Origin: a bacterium BMS3Abin03
Lineage (GTDB): Bacteria > Bacteroidota > Ignavibacteria > Ignavibacteriales > Ignavibacteriaceae
Length of the DNA stretch: 36,054 nucleotides
Reading direction: 5' to 3'
Assembly: GCA_002898075.1 (NCBI GenBank)
Contig: BDSV01000057.1
Coordinates: 1 to 36,054, forward strand
The notes beneath the pieces were generated by a model. That model made no database searches and was not told the origin of the DNA. It saw only the letters and a list, made by a program, of their open reading frames with translations. Shown piece after piece: positions 26,314 to 33,853 of this stretch. The translations under genes were made by a program, and so were the position numbers. Every line of letters starts with the position of its first letter. Position 1 is the first letter of the stretch.

Positions 26314-26884
26314 GACTAACTTACCGATTTACCTCGCATCTAAATCTCCGAGAAGAAGAAAATTATTAAAGCAGATCAATCTGAAATTTAAATCCTTTTC
26401 TGTTGATATTGCTGAAACAATATATCCGCACGAAACCCCGGTTCACTGTGTAAAAAGACTTGCCGAAGAAAAAATGCAAAAAGCCAGGGAAAGAATAAAT
26501 GAAGGAATAATTATTACGGCAGATACAATAGTTGTGCTTAAGGGAAAGGTAATAGGGAAACCTAAAAATAAAAATGAAGCTAAGAAATATTTAAAAGAAC
26601 TTAGCGGAAATATTCATGCCGTTTATACGGGTTTTTCTGTTTATAATTCAAAAAGTAATTTATTAGTTACTGATTATGAAAAAACACTTGTTGAATTCAG
26701 GAAATTATTTGATGATGAAATAGAAGATTATGTTAGTGGTGGAAGCCCAATGGATAAAGCAGGCGCTTATGGAATTCAGGATGATTTTGGTGCCGTATTT
26801 ATTAAGAAAATTAATGGCTGCTACTATAATGTAGTTGGATTGCCGTTAACCAGGGTTTACCAGGTATTGCGGAAGGTGATTTGA
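26306..26884 (+). CDS. maf: Maf-family nucleotide pyrophosphatase
   Basis: 192 residues, normal for Maf. Motifs are the N-terminal LASKSPRRRKLL phosphate loop, ITADTIVVLKGKVIGKP with the metal-binding Asp, and the SPMDKAGAYGIQ block. The latter is typical of the YhdE-type dTTP/UTP pyrophosphatase subgroup. Maf proteins hydrolyse non-canonical or specific nucleoside triphosphates, and in some bacteria they slow septation. It overlaps the SpoIID gene by 8 bases and is followed by the membrane protein starting 1 base after its stop, forming an operon that may link cell-wall and division functions. Confidence 0.93.
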   Translation: MIETNLPIYLASKSPRRRKLLKQINLKFKSFSVDIAETIYPHETPVHCVKRLAEEKMQKARERINEGIIITADTIVVLKGKVIGKPKNKNEAKKYLKELSGNIHAVYTGFSVYNSKSNLLVTDYEKTLVEFRKLFDDEIEDYVSGGSPMDKAGAYGIQDDFGAVFIKKINGCYYNVVGLPLTRVYQVLRKVI

Positions 26885-26885
26885 T

Positions 26886-27848
26886 GTGTTTCAAAAATTA
26901 AAAAAGAAATTCTTATTCTCTCTGGCTTTTGCCGGGGCGTTGTATCTTGCATTTACAATTTATGCAGATTACAACAAGGTAATTGCGGCTTTCTCTGAAT
27001 TTAGTTGGGCGCTGCTTCCGCTGTTGTTATTTTTATCACTTCTTAATTACTTAACAAGATTTTACAAATGGGATTTTTACCTTTCCATCATAAAAGTTAA
27101 AATCGGTAAGCTCGATTCATTATCGATTTTTATGTCAGGGTTAATTATGAGTATAACCCCGGGAAAAGTTGGTGAGCTGCTAAAATCTTATCTTGTAAAA
27201 GAAGTAACCAAAGAACCGGTAAGCAAAACGGCTCCGGTAGTATTTGCCGAAAGGGTAACGGATTTCCTTTCACTTTTATTAATAGCTGTAATTGGAGCTG
27301 TAGCTTTCGATTACGGATTAGGTGTATCAATAGGGGTAAGCATTTTCTTTCTTTTACTAATTATTGTAATCAGCAGTAAGAAAATCTCTTTAACAATAAT
27401 TGGATATGCAGAAAGAATTAAATTCGTAAATAAATATATATCAAACATTCATCACGCTTACGAAAGTTCTTATCGTCTGTTAAGACCGGTACCATTAATT
27501 AAGATGACACTTCTGAGTTTAATATCGTGGGGATTTGAGTGTTTGGGATATCATTTAATTCTCTTAAATTTCGATATTACTTTTGGTTTTTTTTGGGCGT
27601 CATTCAGTTATGCGTTTGCTATCATTGTAGGAGCGCTTTCGATGCTGCCCGGAGGATTGGGCGTAACAGAAGGTTCGCTTACTTTTATGCTTATTGAAAG
27701 GGGAGTTGCCGGTGAGATTGCGGTTACAACCACTTTTATCGTTAGAGTTGTTACCCTTTGGTTTGCAGTTTTAATTGGAATAGTAGGCGTATCAATCTAT
27801 CAAAAACGATTCGGTAAAATTATTATCGGATCTAATAACAACTTGTAA
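26886..27848 (+). CDS. UPF0104 / LPG-synthase-type transmembrane protein
   Basis: 320 residues from GTG 26886, right after the maf stop. About eight hydrophobic spans cover most of the chain. It contains the conserved motif MSITPGKVGELLKSYLVK and, near the end, SMLPGGLGVTEGSL, both hallmarks of the family shared with the membrane half of lysylphosphatidylglycerol synthase. No synthase domain is fused. Members are thought to act as lipid flippases or modifiers in the inner membrane; the lipid here is unknown. The operon with Maf and SpoIID suggests an envelope role. Confidence 0.85.
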   Translation: MFQKLKKKFLFSLAFAGALYLAFTIYADYNKVIAAFSEFSWALLPLLLFLSLLNYLTRFYKWDFYLSIIKVKIGKLDSLSIFMSGLIMSITPGKVGELLKSYLVKEVTKEPVSKTAPVVFAERVTDFLSLLLIAVIGAVAFDYGLGVSIGVSIFFLLLIIVISSKKISLTIIGYAERIKFVNKYISNIHHAYESSYRLLRPVPLIKMTLLSLISWGFECLGYHLILLNFDITFGFFWASFSYAFAIIVGALSMLPGGLGVTEGSLTFMLIERGVAGEIAVTTTFIVRVVTLWFAVLIGIVGVSIYQKRFGKIIIGSNNNL

Positions 27849-27864
27849 AATTAAGGAGTAAAAA

Positions 27865-29115
27865 ATGGGAAACTTCAAAAAAATTAAAATTCCAAAAAAA
27901 GGTGAGAAAATAACTGTTGAAAACGGGCAGTTGAAAGTACCCGACAATCCGATCATTGCTTTTATTGAAGGCGATGGGATTGGTCCTGATATATGGCGTG
28001 CATCTAAAAGAGTTTTTGATGCAGCGGTTGAAAAAACATTTAAAGGCAAAAAGAAAATTTCGTGGATGGAAATTTTTGCCGGCGATAAGGCGGTAAAAGT
28101 TTACGGGAAAAATAAGTGGCTACCGGCTGAAACTGTTGATGCAATAAGTGAATATGTAATTGCTATAAAAGGTCCTCTCACTACTCCTATCGGCGGCGGA
28201 ATACGAAGCTTAAATGTTTCGTTAAGACAGCAGTTGGATTTATTTGCCTGCGTTAGACCGGTAAAATATTACAACGGTACGCCATCACCAATGAAAAAAC
28301 CTCAATTGCTAGACATCGTTCTATTCCGTGAAAATACCGAAGATGTTTATGCGGGAATTGAATTCAAATCGGGCACAAAATTTGCCGAACAGTTGATAAA
28401 ATATATCAACAATCATATTAAGAAAAATATCCGTCCTAAATCAGGAATCGGGATAAAACCGATAAGTGAATTTTGCTCGGCAAGGTTGGTAAAGAAAGCA
28501 ATTGAATACGCAAGAGATAACGGCAGAAGCAGTGTGACGCTTGTTCACAAGGGCAATATAATGAAATTTACCGAGGGAGCATTTAAAGATTGGGGATACA
28601 AAATCGCTAAAAAAGAATTTGGCAACATTATTGTTACCGAGGATGAACTCTGGAATAAATTTAACGGGAAAATGCCAAAGGGTAAAATCCTTATTAAAGA
28701 TAGAATTGCCGATAGCATGTTTCAGCAGTTGTTGCTCAGACCAAATGAATACGATATTGTAGCAACTACGAACTTAAATGGTGATTTCCTTTCGGATGCT
28801 GCTGCTGCCCAGGTTGGCGGGCTTGGAATGGCGCCGGGTGCAAATATAAGTTACTTTACCGCTTTGTTCGAAGCCACACATGGTACGGCACCAAAATATA
28901 AAGGAATGGACAAGGTTAATCCCGGTTCGTTAATTCTTTCGGGTGTTATGATGTTCCGTTATATGGGATGGGATAAAGCAGCCGACACAATCGAACGAGG
29001 TTTGAAAAAAGCAATAAAAAATAAAGTAGTTACTTATGATCTGGCACGTCAGATGAAAGGTGCAAAGAAGGTTAAAACTTCTGAATTTGCTTCTGAAATA
29101 ATAAAGAATATGTAA
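27865..29115 (+). CDS. icd: NADP-dependent isocitrate dehydrogenase
   Basis: 416 residues, the same length as the E. coli enzyme. It oxidatively decarboxylates isocitrate to 2-oxoglutarate in the TCA cycle and reduces NADP. The substrate loop RSLNVSLRQ has Ser115 at the position of the E. coli Ser113 that is phosphorylated by Ace[21 protein letters not shown] and [11 protein letters not shown] are intact. The Lys-Tyr of APKY and the C-terminal TYDLARQM Tyr/Arg are the NADP-specificity residues, so NADP is expected. Start ATG 27865 follows AAGGAG. Confidence 0.97.
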   Translation: MGNFKKIKIPKKGEKITVENGQLKVPDNPIIAFIEGDGIGPDIWRASKRVFDAAVEKTFKGKKKISWMEIFAGDKAVKVYGKNKWLPAETVDAISEYVIAIKGPLTTPIGGGIRSLNVSLRQQLDLFACVRPVKYYNGTPSPMKKPQLLDIVLFRENTEDVYAGIEFKSGTKFAEQLIKYINNHIKKNIRPKSGIGIKPISEFCSARLVKKAIEYARDNGRSSVTLVHKGNIMKFTEGAFKDWGYKIAKKEFGNIIVTEDELWNKFNGKMPKGKILIKDRIADSMFQQLLLRPNEYDIVATTNLNGDFLSDAAAAQVGGLGMAPGANISYFTALFEATHGTAPKYKGMDKVNPGSLILSGVMMFRYMGWDKAADTIERGLKKAIKNKVVTYDLARQMKGAKKVKTSEFASEIIKNM

Positions 29116-29198
29116 AATGGGAAATTAATCTGATTAAAATTTATTCATAAATTAACTTAGGGATTAGGGTAAGAAAATCTCTTGTACGTACTGTTTTC

Positions 29199-29229
29199 TT
29201 GATTTTCAAAAACTCTATATATATATTCC
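29199..29229 (+). promoter_or_regulatory. Possible promoter of the ytxH-like gene
   Basis: TTGATT (29199-29204), a 17-base spacer and TATATTCC (29222-29229) sit ahead of the gene. The second box matches only part of TANNTTTG, so this is a weaker candidate than the tRNA promoters. Confidence 0.35.
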
Positions 29230-29264
29230 ATTCCCTTAAAATATTGATTAGAAAGGAGTTGGAA

Positions 29265-29681
29265 ATGTCTGAAGAAAGTAATCTTGGTAAAGGTGTAATA
29301 ATCGGTTTTATAGCCGGAGGTGCACTCGGTGCCGCTCTTGCATTGCTTTATGCACCGAAGAGCGGGAAAGAGCTTCGACAGGACATAAAAATAAAAACAG
29401 ATGATTATTTTGATGAAGCTGAAAAGTACATTGCCGAAGCTAAAGACAAGGCAATCGATCTGATTAACGAAGGCAAAAAGAAATCTGAGAAGATAATTAA
29501 AGATGCCAAAATAAAATCTGAGGAACTATTGAAAGATGCAGAGAAAGTTCTGGAAGAAGCAAGATCGAAAACCGACGAGTTAGTTAAAACCGGTAAAGAA
29601 AAAGTCGATAAGAAAACCGGTCAGCTTAAGTCTGCTATAAAAGCCGGTGTTGATGCATACAAAGAAACTAAGAATACGTAG
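29265..29681 (+). CDS. YtxH-domain protein
   Basis: The start is ATG 29265, chosen because of AAAGGAG directly upstream; earlier in-frame codons lack a ribosome site. The 138-residue protein has an N-terminal glycine-rich membrane segment (VIIGFIAGGALGAALALLYAP) followed by PKSGKELR, the YtxH signature. A long Lys/Glu/Asp-rich helix follows to the end, probably a coiled coil or amphipathic surface. YtxH proteins are membrane-anchored and often stress-induced, with no defined activity. The DUF948-like gene follows 15 bases later, a common pairing. Confidence 0.85.
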   Translation: MSEESNLGKGVIIGFIAGGALGAALALLYAPKSGKELRQDIKIKTDDYFDEAEKYIAEAKDKAIDLINEGKKKSEKIIKDAKIKSEELLKDAEKVLEEARSKTDELVKTGKEKVDKKTGQLKSAIKAGVDAYKETKNT

Positions 29682-29696
29682 GAATATTTTTAGTTA

Positions 29697-30083
29697 ATGA
29701 GTATAATTAATATTCTTCTCGTAATACTTATAATTGCCGCATCTGCGCTATGCATTGCTTTAATCATATATTTGTGGAAAATAACCCAATCGATTAAAGC
29801 AATGCAAGCCGATGTGGATGAACTATCAAAAAATCTTCAACCCTTAATTAATACCACCTCAAAACTCGCCGATGATATTTCGAAAATTACAGATAGTGCA
29901 AAAGATCAAATTGATATGTCTAAAGATATTGTTGTAAGTGTAAAAGACAGGGTAGATACTATTTTGGAATTTGAGGAAAATGTTAGGAAAGGAATTGAGG
30001 GACCGGTAATGACTTTTATAAGAGAAATAACAGCCATCAATAAAGGTTTAAATACTTTTCTTAGTTATTTCAGAAAAAAATAA
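29697..30083 (+). CDS. DUF948-like single-TM coiled-coil protein
   Basis: 128 residues: one N-terminal transmembrane helix (about 4-27) and a long helix with repeated small and polar residues (KLADDISKITDSAKDQIDMSKDIVVSVKDRV region). The arrangement resembles DUF948 proteins of Gram-positive and Bacteroidota genomes, which commonly occur next to YtxH. A short Lys-rich tail ends the protein. The role is unknown; a membrane-associated scaffold is possible. Confidence 0.7.
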   Translation: MSIINILLVILIIAASALCIALIIYLWKITQSIKAMQADVDELSKNLQPLINTTSKLADDISKITDSAKDQIDMSKDIVVSVKDRVDTILEFEENVRKGIEGPVMTFIREITAINKGLNTFLSYFRKK

Positions 30084-30127
30084 GTACGATAAATTTCACA
30101 CCTATAGTTTTTTAAGGAGGAACTCAG

Positions 30128-32221
30128 TTGAAAGAATACGGTACAGAAGCGATTCGTAACATTACACTTGTAGGTCACGGCGGAAGCGGGAAAACTTCTT
30201 TATCGGAGGTTTTACTTTTTACCGCCGGGGAGATAAACAGAATCGGAAAAGTTGAAGAAGGGAACACTATCTCCGATTACAACCCAAACGAAATTGAAAA
30301 ACAAATTTCCATTTCAACCGGCTTAATGCACCTGGAATGGAATAATTCGAAATTAAATATTTTAGATACACCCGGCTACTCTGATTTTGTTAGTGAAGTA
30401 AAAGCCGCGTTAAAGGTTTGTGAAACTGCGGTAGTCGTAATAAAATCGGCTGAAGGTGTTGAAGTTGGAACGGAAACAGCTAACGGTTACATTAAAGAAT
30501 ACAACCTGCCGACCGCAATTATAATTAATAAAATCGATAACGAACATTCAACATTTGCGAATACACTTGCACAGGCAAAAGACAGGATTTCACCCGGCGC
30601 AACTGTAATTACATTTCCTGCATCCGAAGGACTTAATTTTAATACGGTAATAGATGTTATTAAAATGAAAGCTTATACTTACGGCGACGCCGGCAGTAAA
30701 AATGTTACCGAAAGTGATATCCCCGATGATTTAAAAGATACTGCAGAGAAGTACAAAACAGAACTCATCGAAACAATTGCCGAAACTTCGGAAGAATTGA
30801 TGGATAAATATTTTGAAGCAGGAACTTTAACCGATGAGGAGTTCGACGATGGTTTAAAGAAAGCTATTCAATCGAAAGCTATTACTCCCGTGTTCGCTAT
30901 GTCTTCCGCTAAAGCTGTTGGTATGAACAACTTTCTGGATTTCGCCACAAAATATTTTCCAACTCCAGCAGATACAGAAGGTGAAGAGGCAACTTTAGCA
31001 GGTAAAGATAAAAAGGTATTTGTTAAACCGGATAAAAACGGTGAGCCGGTGCTCTTTATCTTCAAAACAATTTCCGAGCAGCATGTAGGAGAATTATCCC
31101 TGTTCAAAGTATATTCAGGCACAGTAAAAACCGGGATGGATTTACAGAATGAGAATAGTAATAAATCCGAACGGCTTAACCAGATGTTTATACTTAACGG
31201 GCATCACAGGAAAGATGTTTCCCAATTGGTTGCCGGTGATATTGGTGCGGTTGTTAAATTGAAAGACACACACACCAACAATACGCTCGCATCAAAGAAT
31301 TATTCGGTCATTATCAAACCGATCGAGTTTCCCGATGCTGTAATCCGCGGAGCGATCATTCCTAAAGCAAAAGGTGATGAAGATAAAATAGCTTCCGGTT
31401 TACACACGCTTCACGAAGAAGACCCATCTTTTAATGTAAAATATGATTCTGAAATTTCACAAACAATTATTTCCGGTCAAGGTGAATTGCAATTATCGTT
31501 GGCGGTAAAAAGATTGAAAGAACGTTACAGTGTAGAAGTTGATCTGGTCGAGCCGAGAGTTCCTTACCGTGAAACGATTAAAAAGTCCGTTGCAGATGTT
31601 GAATATAAACATAAGAAACAATCGGGCGGAAGAGGGCAATACGGTCATGTTCATTTTAAAATGGAACCGTTACCGCGCGGCGAAGGTTTTAAATTTGTAA
31701 ATGCTATTGTAGGCGGTGTTGTACCGGGAAGATTCATTCCTGCTGTGGAGAAAGGCATAATAGAAACGATGGAAAAAGGTGTGGTTTCCGGCAACAAAGT
31801 AGTTGATGTTAAAGTTACATTATTCGACGGAACCTTTCACAGCGTGGATTCAGATGAGATGTCTTTCAAAATTGCAGCATCACAATGTTTCCGAAAGGGA
31901 TTTCTCGAAGCAAACCCTTGCTTGCTCGAACCGATTTACGAAGTAGAGATAAAAGTACCCGAAGAATTTATGGGTGATGTTATGGGTGACATATCGAGTA
32001 AGCGTGGGAAAATTTTAGGTATGGATTCAGACGGACGTTTCCAGATAATTAAAACACTTGTTCCGCTTGCAGAATTATACAAATACTCGTCGCACCTAAG
32101 AAGTCTTACCCAGGGCAGAGGAGTGCACACACGGAAATTTCATCATTACGAGGAATTACCACGCGAAGTGGAACAAAAAGTAATTGCCGAGTATAATAAA
32201 TCTAGAGAAGAAGGCAACTAA
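30128..32221 (+). CDS. EF-G paralogue (EF-G2-like translational GTPase)
   Basis: 697 residues from TTG 30128 behind AAGGAGG. All EF-G domains are present and NKID (134-137) is intact, but several motifs differ from canonical EF-G. The P loop is GHGGSGKT (16-23), not GHIDAGKT. Switch I reads EIEKQISIS rather than ERGITI. Switch II is DTPGYSDF (80-87), so the catalytic His is Tyr84. These features fit the EF-G2/EF-G-like group rather than the main elongation factor. Domain IV (YKHKKQSGGRGQYGHV) is conserved. It probably binds ribosomes, but with altered GTP hydrolysis or a specialised role. No rpsL, rpsG or tuf is adjacent, unlike primary fusA. Confidence 0.88.
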   Translation: MKEYGTEAIRNITLVGHGGSGKTSLSEVLLFTAGEINRIGKVEEGNTISDYNPNEIEKQISISTGLMHLEWNNSKLNILDTPGYSDFVSEVKAALKVCETAVVVIKSAEGVEVGTETANGYIKEYNLPTAIIINKIDNEHSTFANTLAQAKDRISPGATVITFPASEGLNFNTVIDVIKMKAYTYGDAGSKNVTESDIPDDLKDTAEKYKTELIETIAETSEELMDKYFEAGTLTDEEFDDGLKKAIQSKAITPVFAMSSAKAVGMNNFLDFATKYFPTPADTEGEEATLAGKDKKVFVKPDKNGEPVLFIFKTISEQHVGELSLFKVYSGTVKTGMDLQNENSNKSERLNQMFILNGHHRKDVSQLVAGDIGAVVKLKDTHTNNTLASKNYSVIIKPIEFPDAVIRGAIIPKAKGDEDKIASGLHTLHEEDPSFNVKYDSEISQTIISGQGELQLSLAVKRLKERYSVEVDLVEPRVPYRETIKKSVADVEYKHKKQSGGRGQYGHVHFKMEPLPRGEGFKFVNAIVGGVVPGRFIPAVEKGIIETMEKGVVSGNKVVDVKVTLFDGTFHSVDSDEMSFKIAASQCFRKGFLEANPCLLEPIYEVEIKVPEEFMGDVMGDISSKRGKILGMDSDGRFQIIKTLVPLAELYKYSSHLRSLTQGRGVHTRKFHHYEELPREVEQKVIAEYNKSREEGN

Positions 32222-32238
32222 CTATTTTATAACCGGGA

Positions 32239-32373
32239 CTGTCCAAAAAGTTCTTTGTGTGCCTTTGAGACTTTGTGGCGAATGTTTAAAAATCATCTAC
32301 TAAACAAAGTTTTTATTTGCCACGAAGACACAAAGACCTCAAGAATCACAAAGAAATCTTACTTTTTGGACAG
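32239..32373. repeat. MITE-like inverted-repeat element, 135 bp
   Basis: CTGTCCAAAAAGT (32239-32251) pairs exactly with ACTTTTTGGACAG (32361-32373). The inner part is also complementary, with imperfections: TTCTTTGTG and CTTTGTGGCGAA on the left against CACAAAGAA and TTTGCCACGAAG on the right. It fills the spacer between the EF-G-like and HIT genes. CTTTGTG-type repeats of this kind recur in many Bacteroidota-related genomes, so a dispersed miniature element is the most likely explanation. Confidence 0.65.
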
Positions 32374-32393
32374 GCACCATTATTATTAAAAAT

Positions 32394-32894
32394 ATGGATA
32401 AACTCTGGTCTCCCTGGCGTTCTGTATATATAGAATCATTTATTAAAAAATCTGATGATGAAGAATGTATTTTTTGCGAAGCAGCGGAAAAAGATGTAAA
32501 TGATAATGATAATCTGCTTGTTCATAAAGGGGAATTGACATATACGCTCCTTAATTTATATCCATATAATAATGGTCATCTTATGGTCGTTCCGTACAGA
32601 CACATTGGTGAGTTTGAAGATTTAACAAAAGATGAAGCAACTGAAGTGATGCAGAAATTACAGCTTGCCCAGAAAGCTTTGGTTGAAATTTCGAAACCAC
32701 ATGGTTTCAATATAGGTGCTAACCTGGGAAAAATAAGCGGTGCAGGTATTCACGAACATATTCATTTTCACATTGTACCGAGATGGAGCGGCGATACCAA
32801 CTTTATGCCTGTTCTTGGCGAGGTAAAAGTTATCTCACAGGATTTAAAAGAGACAAAAATCAAACTGCTCGAAGCATATAAAAAATTAATTTAA
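32394..32894 (+). CDS. HIT-family hydrolase
   Basis: 166 residues with the histidine triad HEHIHFHIVPRW (H120, H122, H124, H126), where H124 would be the nucleophile. A CIFC pair (C25, C28) near the N-terminus, with nearby His residues, may bind zinc as in Ap4A-phosphorylase-like members. The conserved opening MDKLWSPWRSVYIESF supports that branch. These enzymes hydrolyse or phosphorolyse nucleotide phosphoramidates and dinucleoside polyphosphates in the cytoplasm. It follows a MITE-like spacer and is probably transcribed separately from the EF-G-like gene. Confidence 0.93.
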   Translation: MDKLWSPWRSVYIESFIKKSDDEECIFCEAAEKDVNDNDNLLVHKGELTYTLLNLYPYNNGHLMVVPYRHIGEFEDLTKDEATEVMQKLQLAQKALVEISKPHGFNIGANLGKISGAGIHEHIHFHIVPRWSGDTNFMPVLGEVKVISQDLKETKIKLLEAYKKLI

Positions 32895-32945
32895 TTTCCT
32901 GTTTTCCTCCTGCATATTTTTAACTTAATTCCAAAGGTTATTCCA

Positions 32946-33497
32946 ATGATTAATAAAACTTATCGAACATTTGTTACCCTGATTTTATTATCTATTTTTT
33001 CTGTGATTTTTATATCGTGCAGTAAAAATGAAGTGCCCGAAAGCCAGCTTGAAATGCGTGATACTCTTATTTATAAAAAGGGAAGCTCCGAGCCATTTAC
33101 AGGCAGAGAAAAAGCAAGAGTACAGGATAAAATAATTGAATATGATGTTGTAAACGGCGTTAAGAACGGCGAGTTTAAATTGTACCAGGCAAACGGTACG
33201 TTAGAAATAAGTGGTCAAATTGAGAACAATAAAAATGTGGGGAAGTGGCAATATTTTTATCCTTCCGGAGAATTGGAATCGGAAGGGTATTTTGTTAACG
33301 ACAACCCCGAAGGTAAGTGGGTGTGGTATTATCCATCGGGTAATTTAAAGGAGGAAGGCAATTATATAAAGGGGAAAAGAATAGGTTTATGGAAACAATA
33401 CGATGAGCAGGGAAAAGTGCTTGATGAAAAAACTTTTGAATTGAATGATTCAACTGAAATAGAGTCTTCTTTAAATGAAAAAATTAAACCGGATTAA
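32946..33497 (+). CDS. Lipoprotein with MORN-type repeats
   Basis: 183 residues. An N-terminal hydrophobic signal ends in the lipobox FISC (Cys26), so it is probably anchored in the envelope. From about residue 65 there are repeats of the pattern G-W-x-Y-Y-x-x-G-x-L-x-x-E-G, such as GKWQYFYPSGELESEG and GKWVWYYPSGNLKEEG. They are typical of MORN_2 modules, the same fold as YwqK antitoxins. Such repeats mediate binding at membranes or between proteins. No toxin gene is adjacent, so an antitoxin role is unsupported. Confidence 0.82.
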   Translation: MINKTYRTFVTLILLSIFSVIFISCSKNEVPESQLEMRDTLIYKKGSSEPFTGREKARVQDKIIEYDVVNGVKNGEFKLYQANGTLEISGQIENNKNVGKWQYFYPSGELESEGYFVNDNPEGKWVWYYPSGNLKEEGNYIKGKRIGLWKQYDEQGKVLDEKTFELNDSTEIESSLNEKIKPD

Positions 33498-33600
33498 ATT
33501 CAAAAGTGATAAGGTTTAGTACTTGCGGTTGGAAGTATGAATCGTGGAGCAGTATAATTTATTTGGTGTTCGATCGTTGAAATTTTCCTGAAGAAAGCCG

Positions 33601-33631
33601 TTGATTTCCGAATGTAATCATATTAAATTTG
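33601..33631 (+). promoter_or_regulatory. Promoter of tRNA(CAU)
   Basis: TTGATT (33601-33606), 17 bases and TAAATTTG (33624-33631) lie 13 bases before the tRNA. Box sequences and spacing are the same as for the other two tRNAs. Confidence 0.7.
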
Positions 33632-33644
33632 TAACCTGAATTTC

Positions 33645-33718
33645 GGGCCTATAGCTCAGTTGGTTAGAGCATCTGACTCATAATCAGAGGGTCGGTGGTT
33701 CAAGTCCATCTGGGCCCA
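33645..33718 (+). tRNA. tRNA with anticodon CAU (Met elongator or Ile2)
   Basis: 74 bases. Acceptor GGGCCTA pairs with TGGGCCC, and the D-arm has AGCTCAGTTGGTTAGAGC. The anticodon stem TCTGA/TCAGA encloses CTCATAA, giving CAU. The T-loop is TTCAAGT, the discriminator is A, and CCA is not encoded. The first acceptor pair is G-C, so it is not an initiator. Elongator tRNA-Met and the lysidine-modified tRNA-Ile2 both fit; the sequence alone does not decide. Confidence 0.93.
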
Positions 33719-33724
33719 CTTGGA

Positions 33725-33758
33725 AAGCTCTGATACTCAATAGTGTCAGGGCTTTTTT
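33725..33758 (+). terminator. Rho-independent terminator of tRNA(CAU)
   Basis: AAGCTCTGATAC (33725-33736) pairs with GTGTCAGGGCTT (33743-33754) over 12 bp with two G-T pairs and a 6-base loop, followed by Ts to 33758. It begins seven bases after the tRNA. Confidence 0.88.
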
Positions 33759-33853
33759 AATGCATATCATTTGGAATTACACTCAGAAACCCGATTACTT
33801 TTTATCGCTGTTTCAAAACTTTTATAATAATTTATGGTTAATATCATTAGATA

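Noticed and set aside
30128-32221. Tyr in DTPGY as a sequencing error
   Set aside because: The frame is intact, and several other motifs deviate in the same direction as EF-G2-type proteins, so the change looks genuine.
32946-33497. Antitoxin assignment from YwqK-like repeats
   Set aside because: The protein carries a lipobox and no toxin gene is adjacent, so the repeat similarity alone does not support it.
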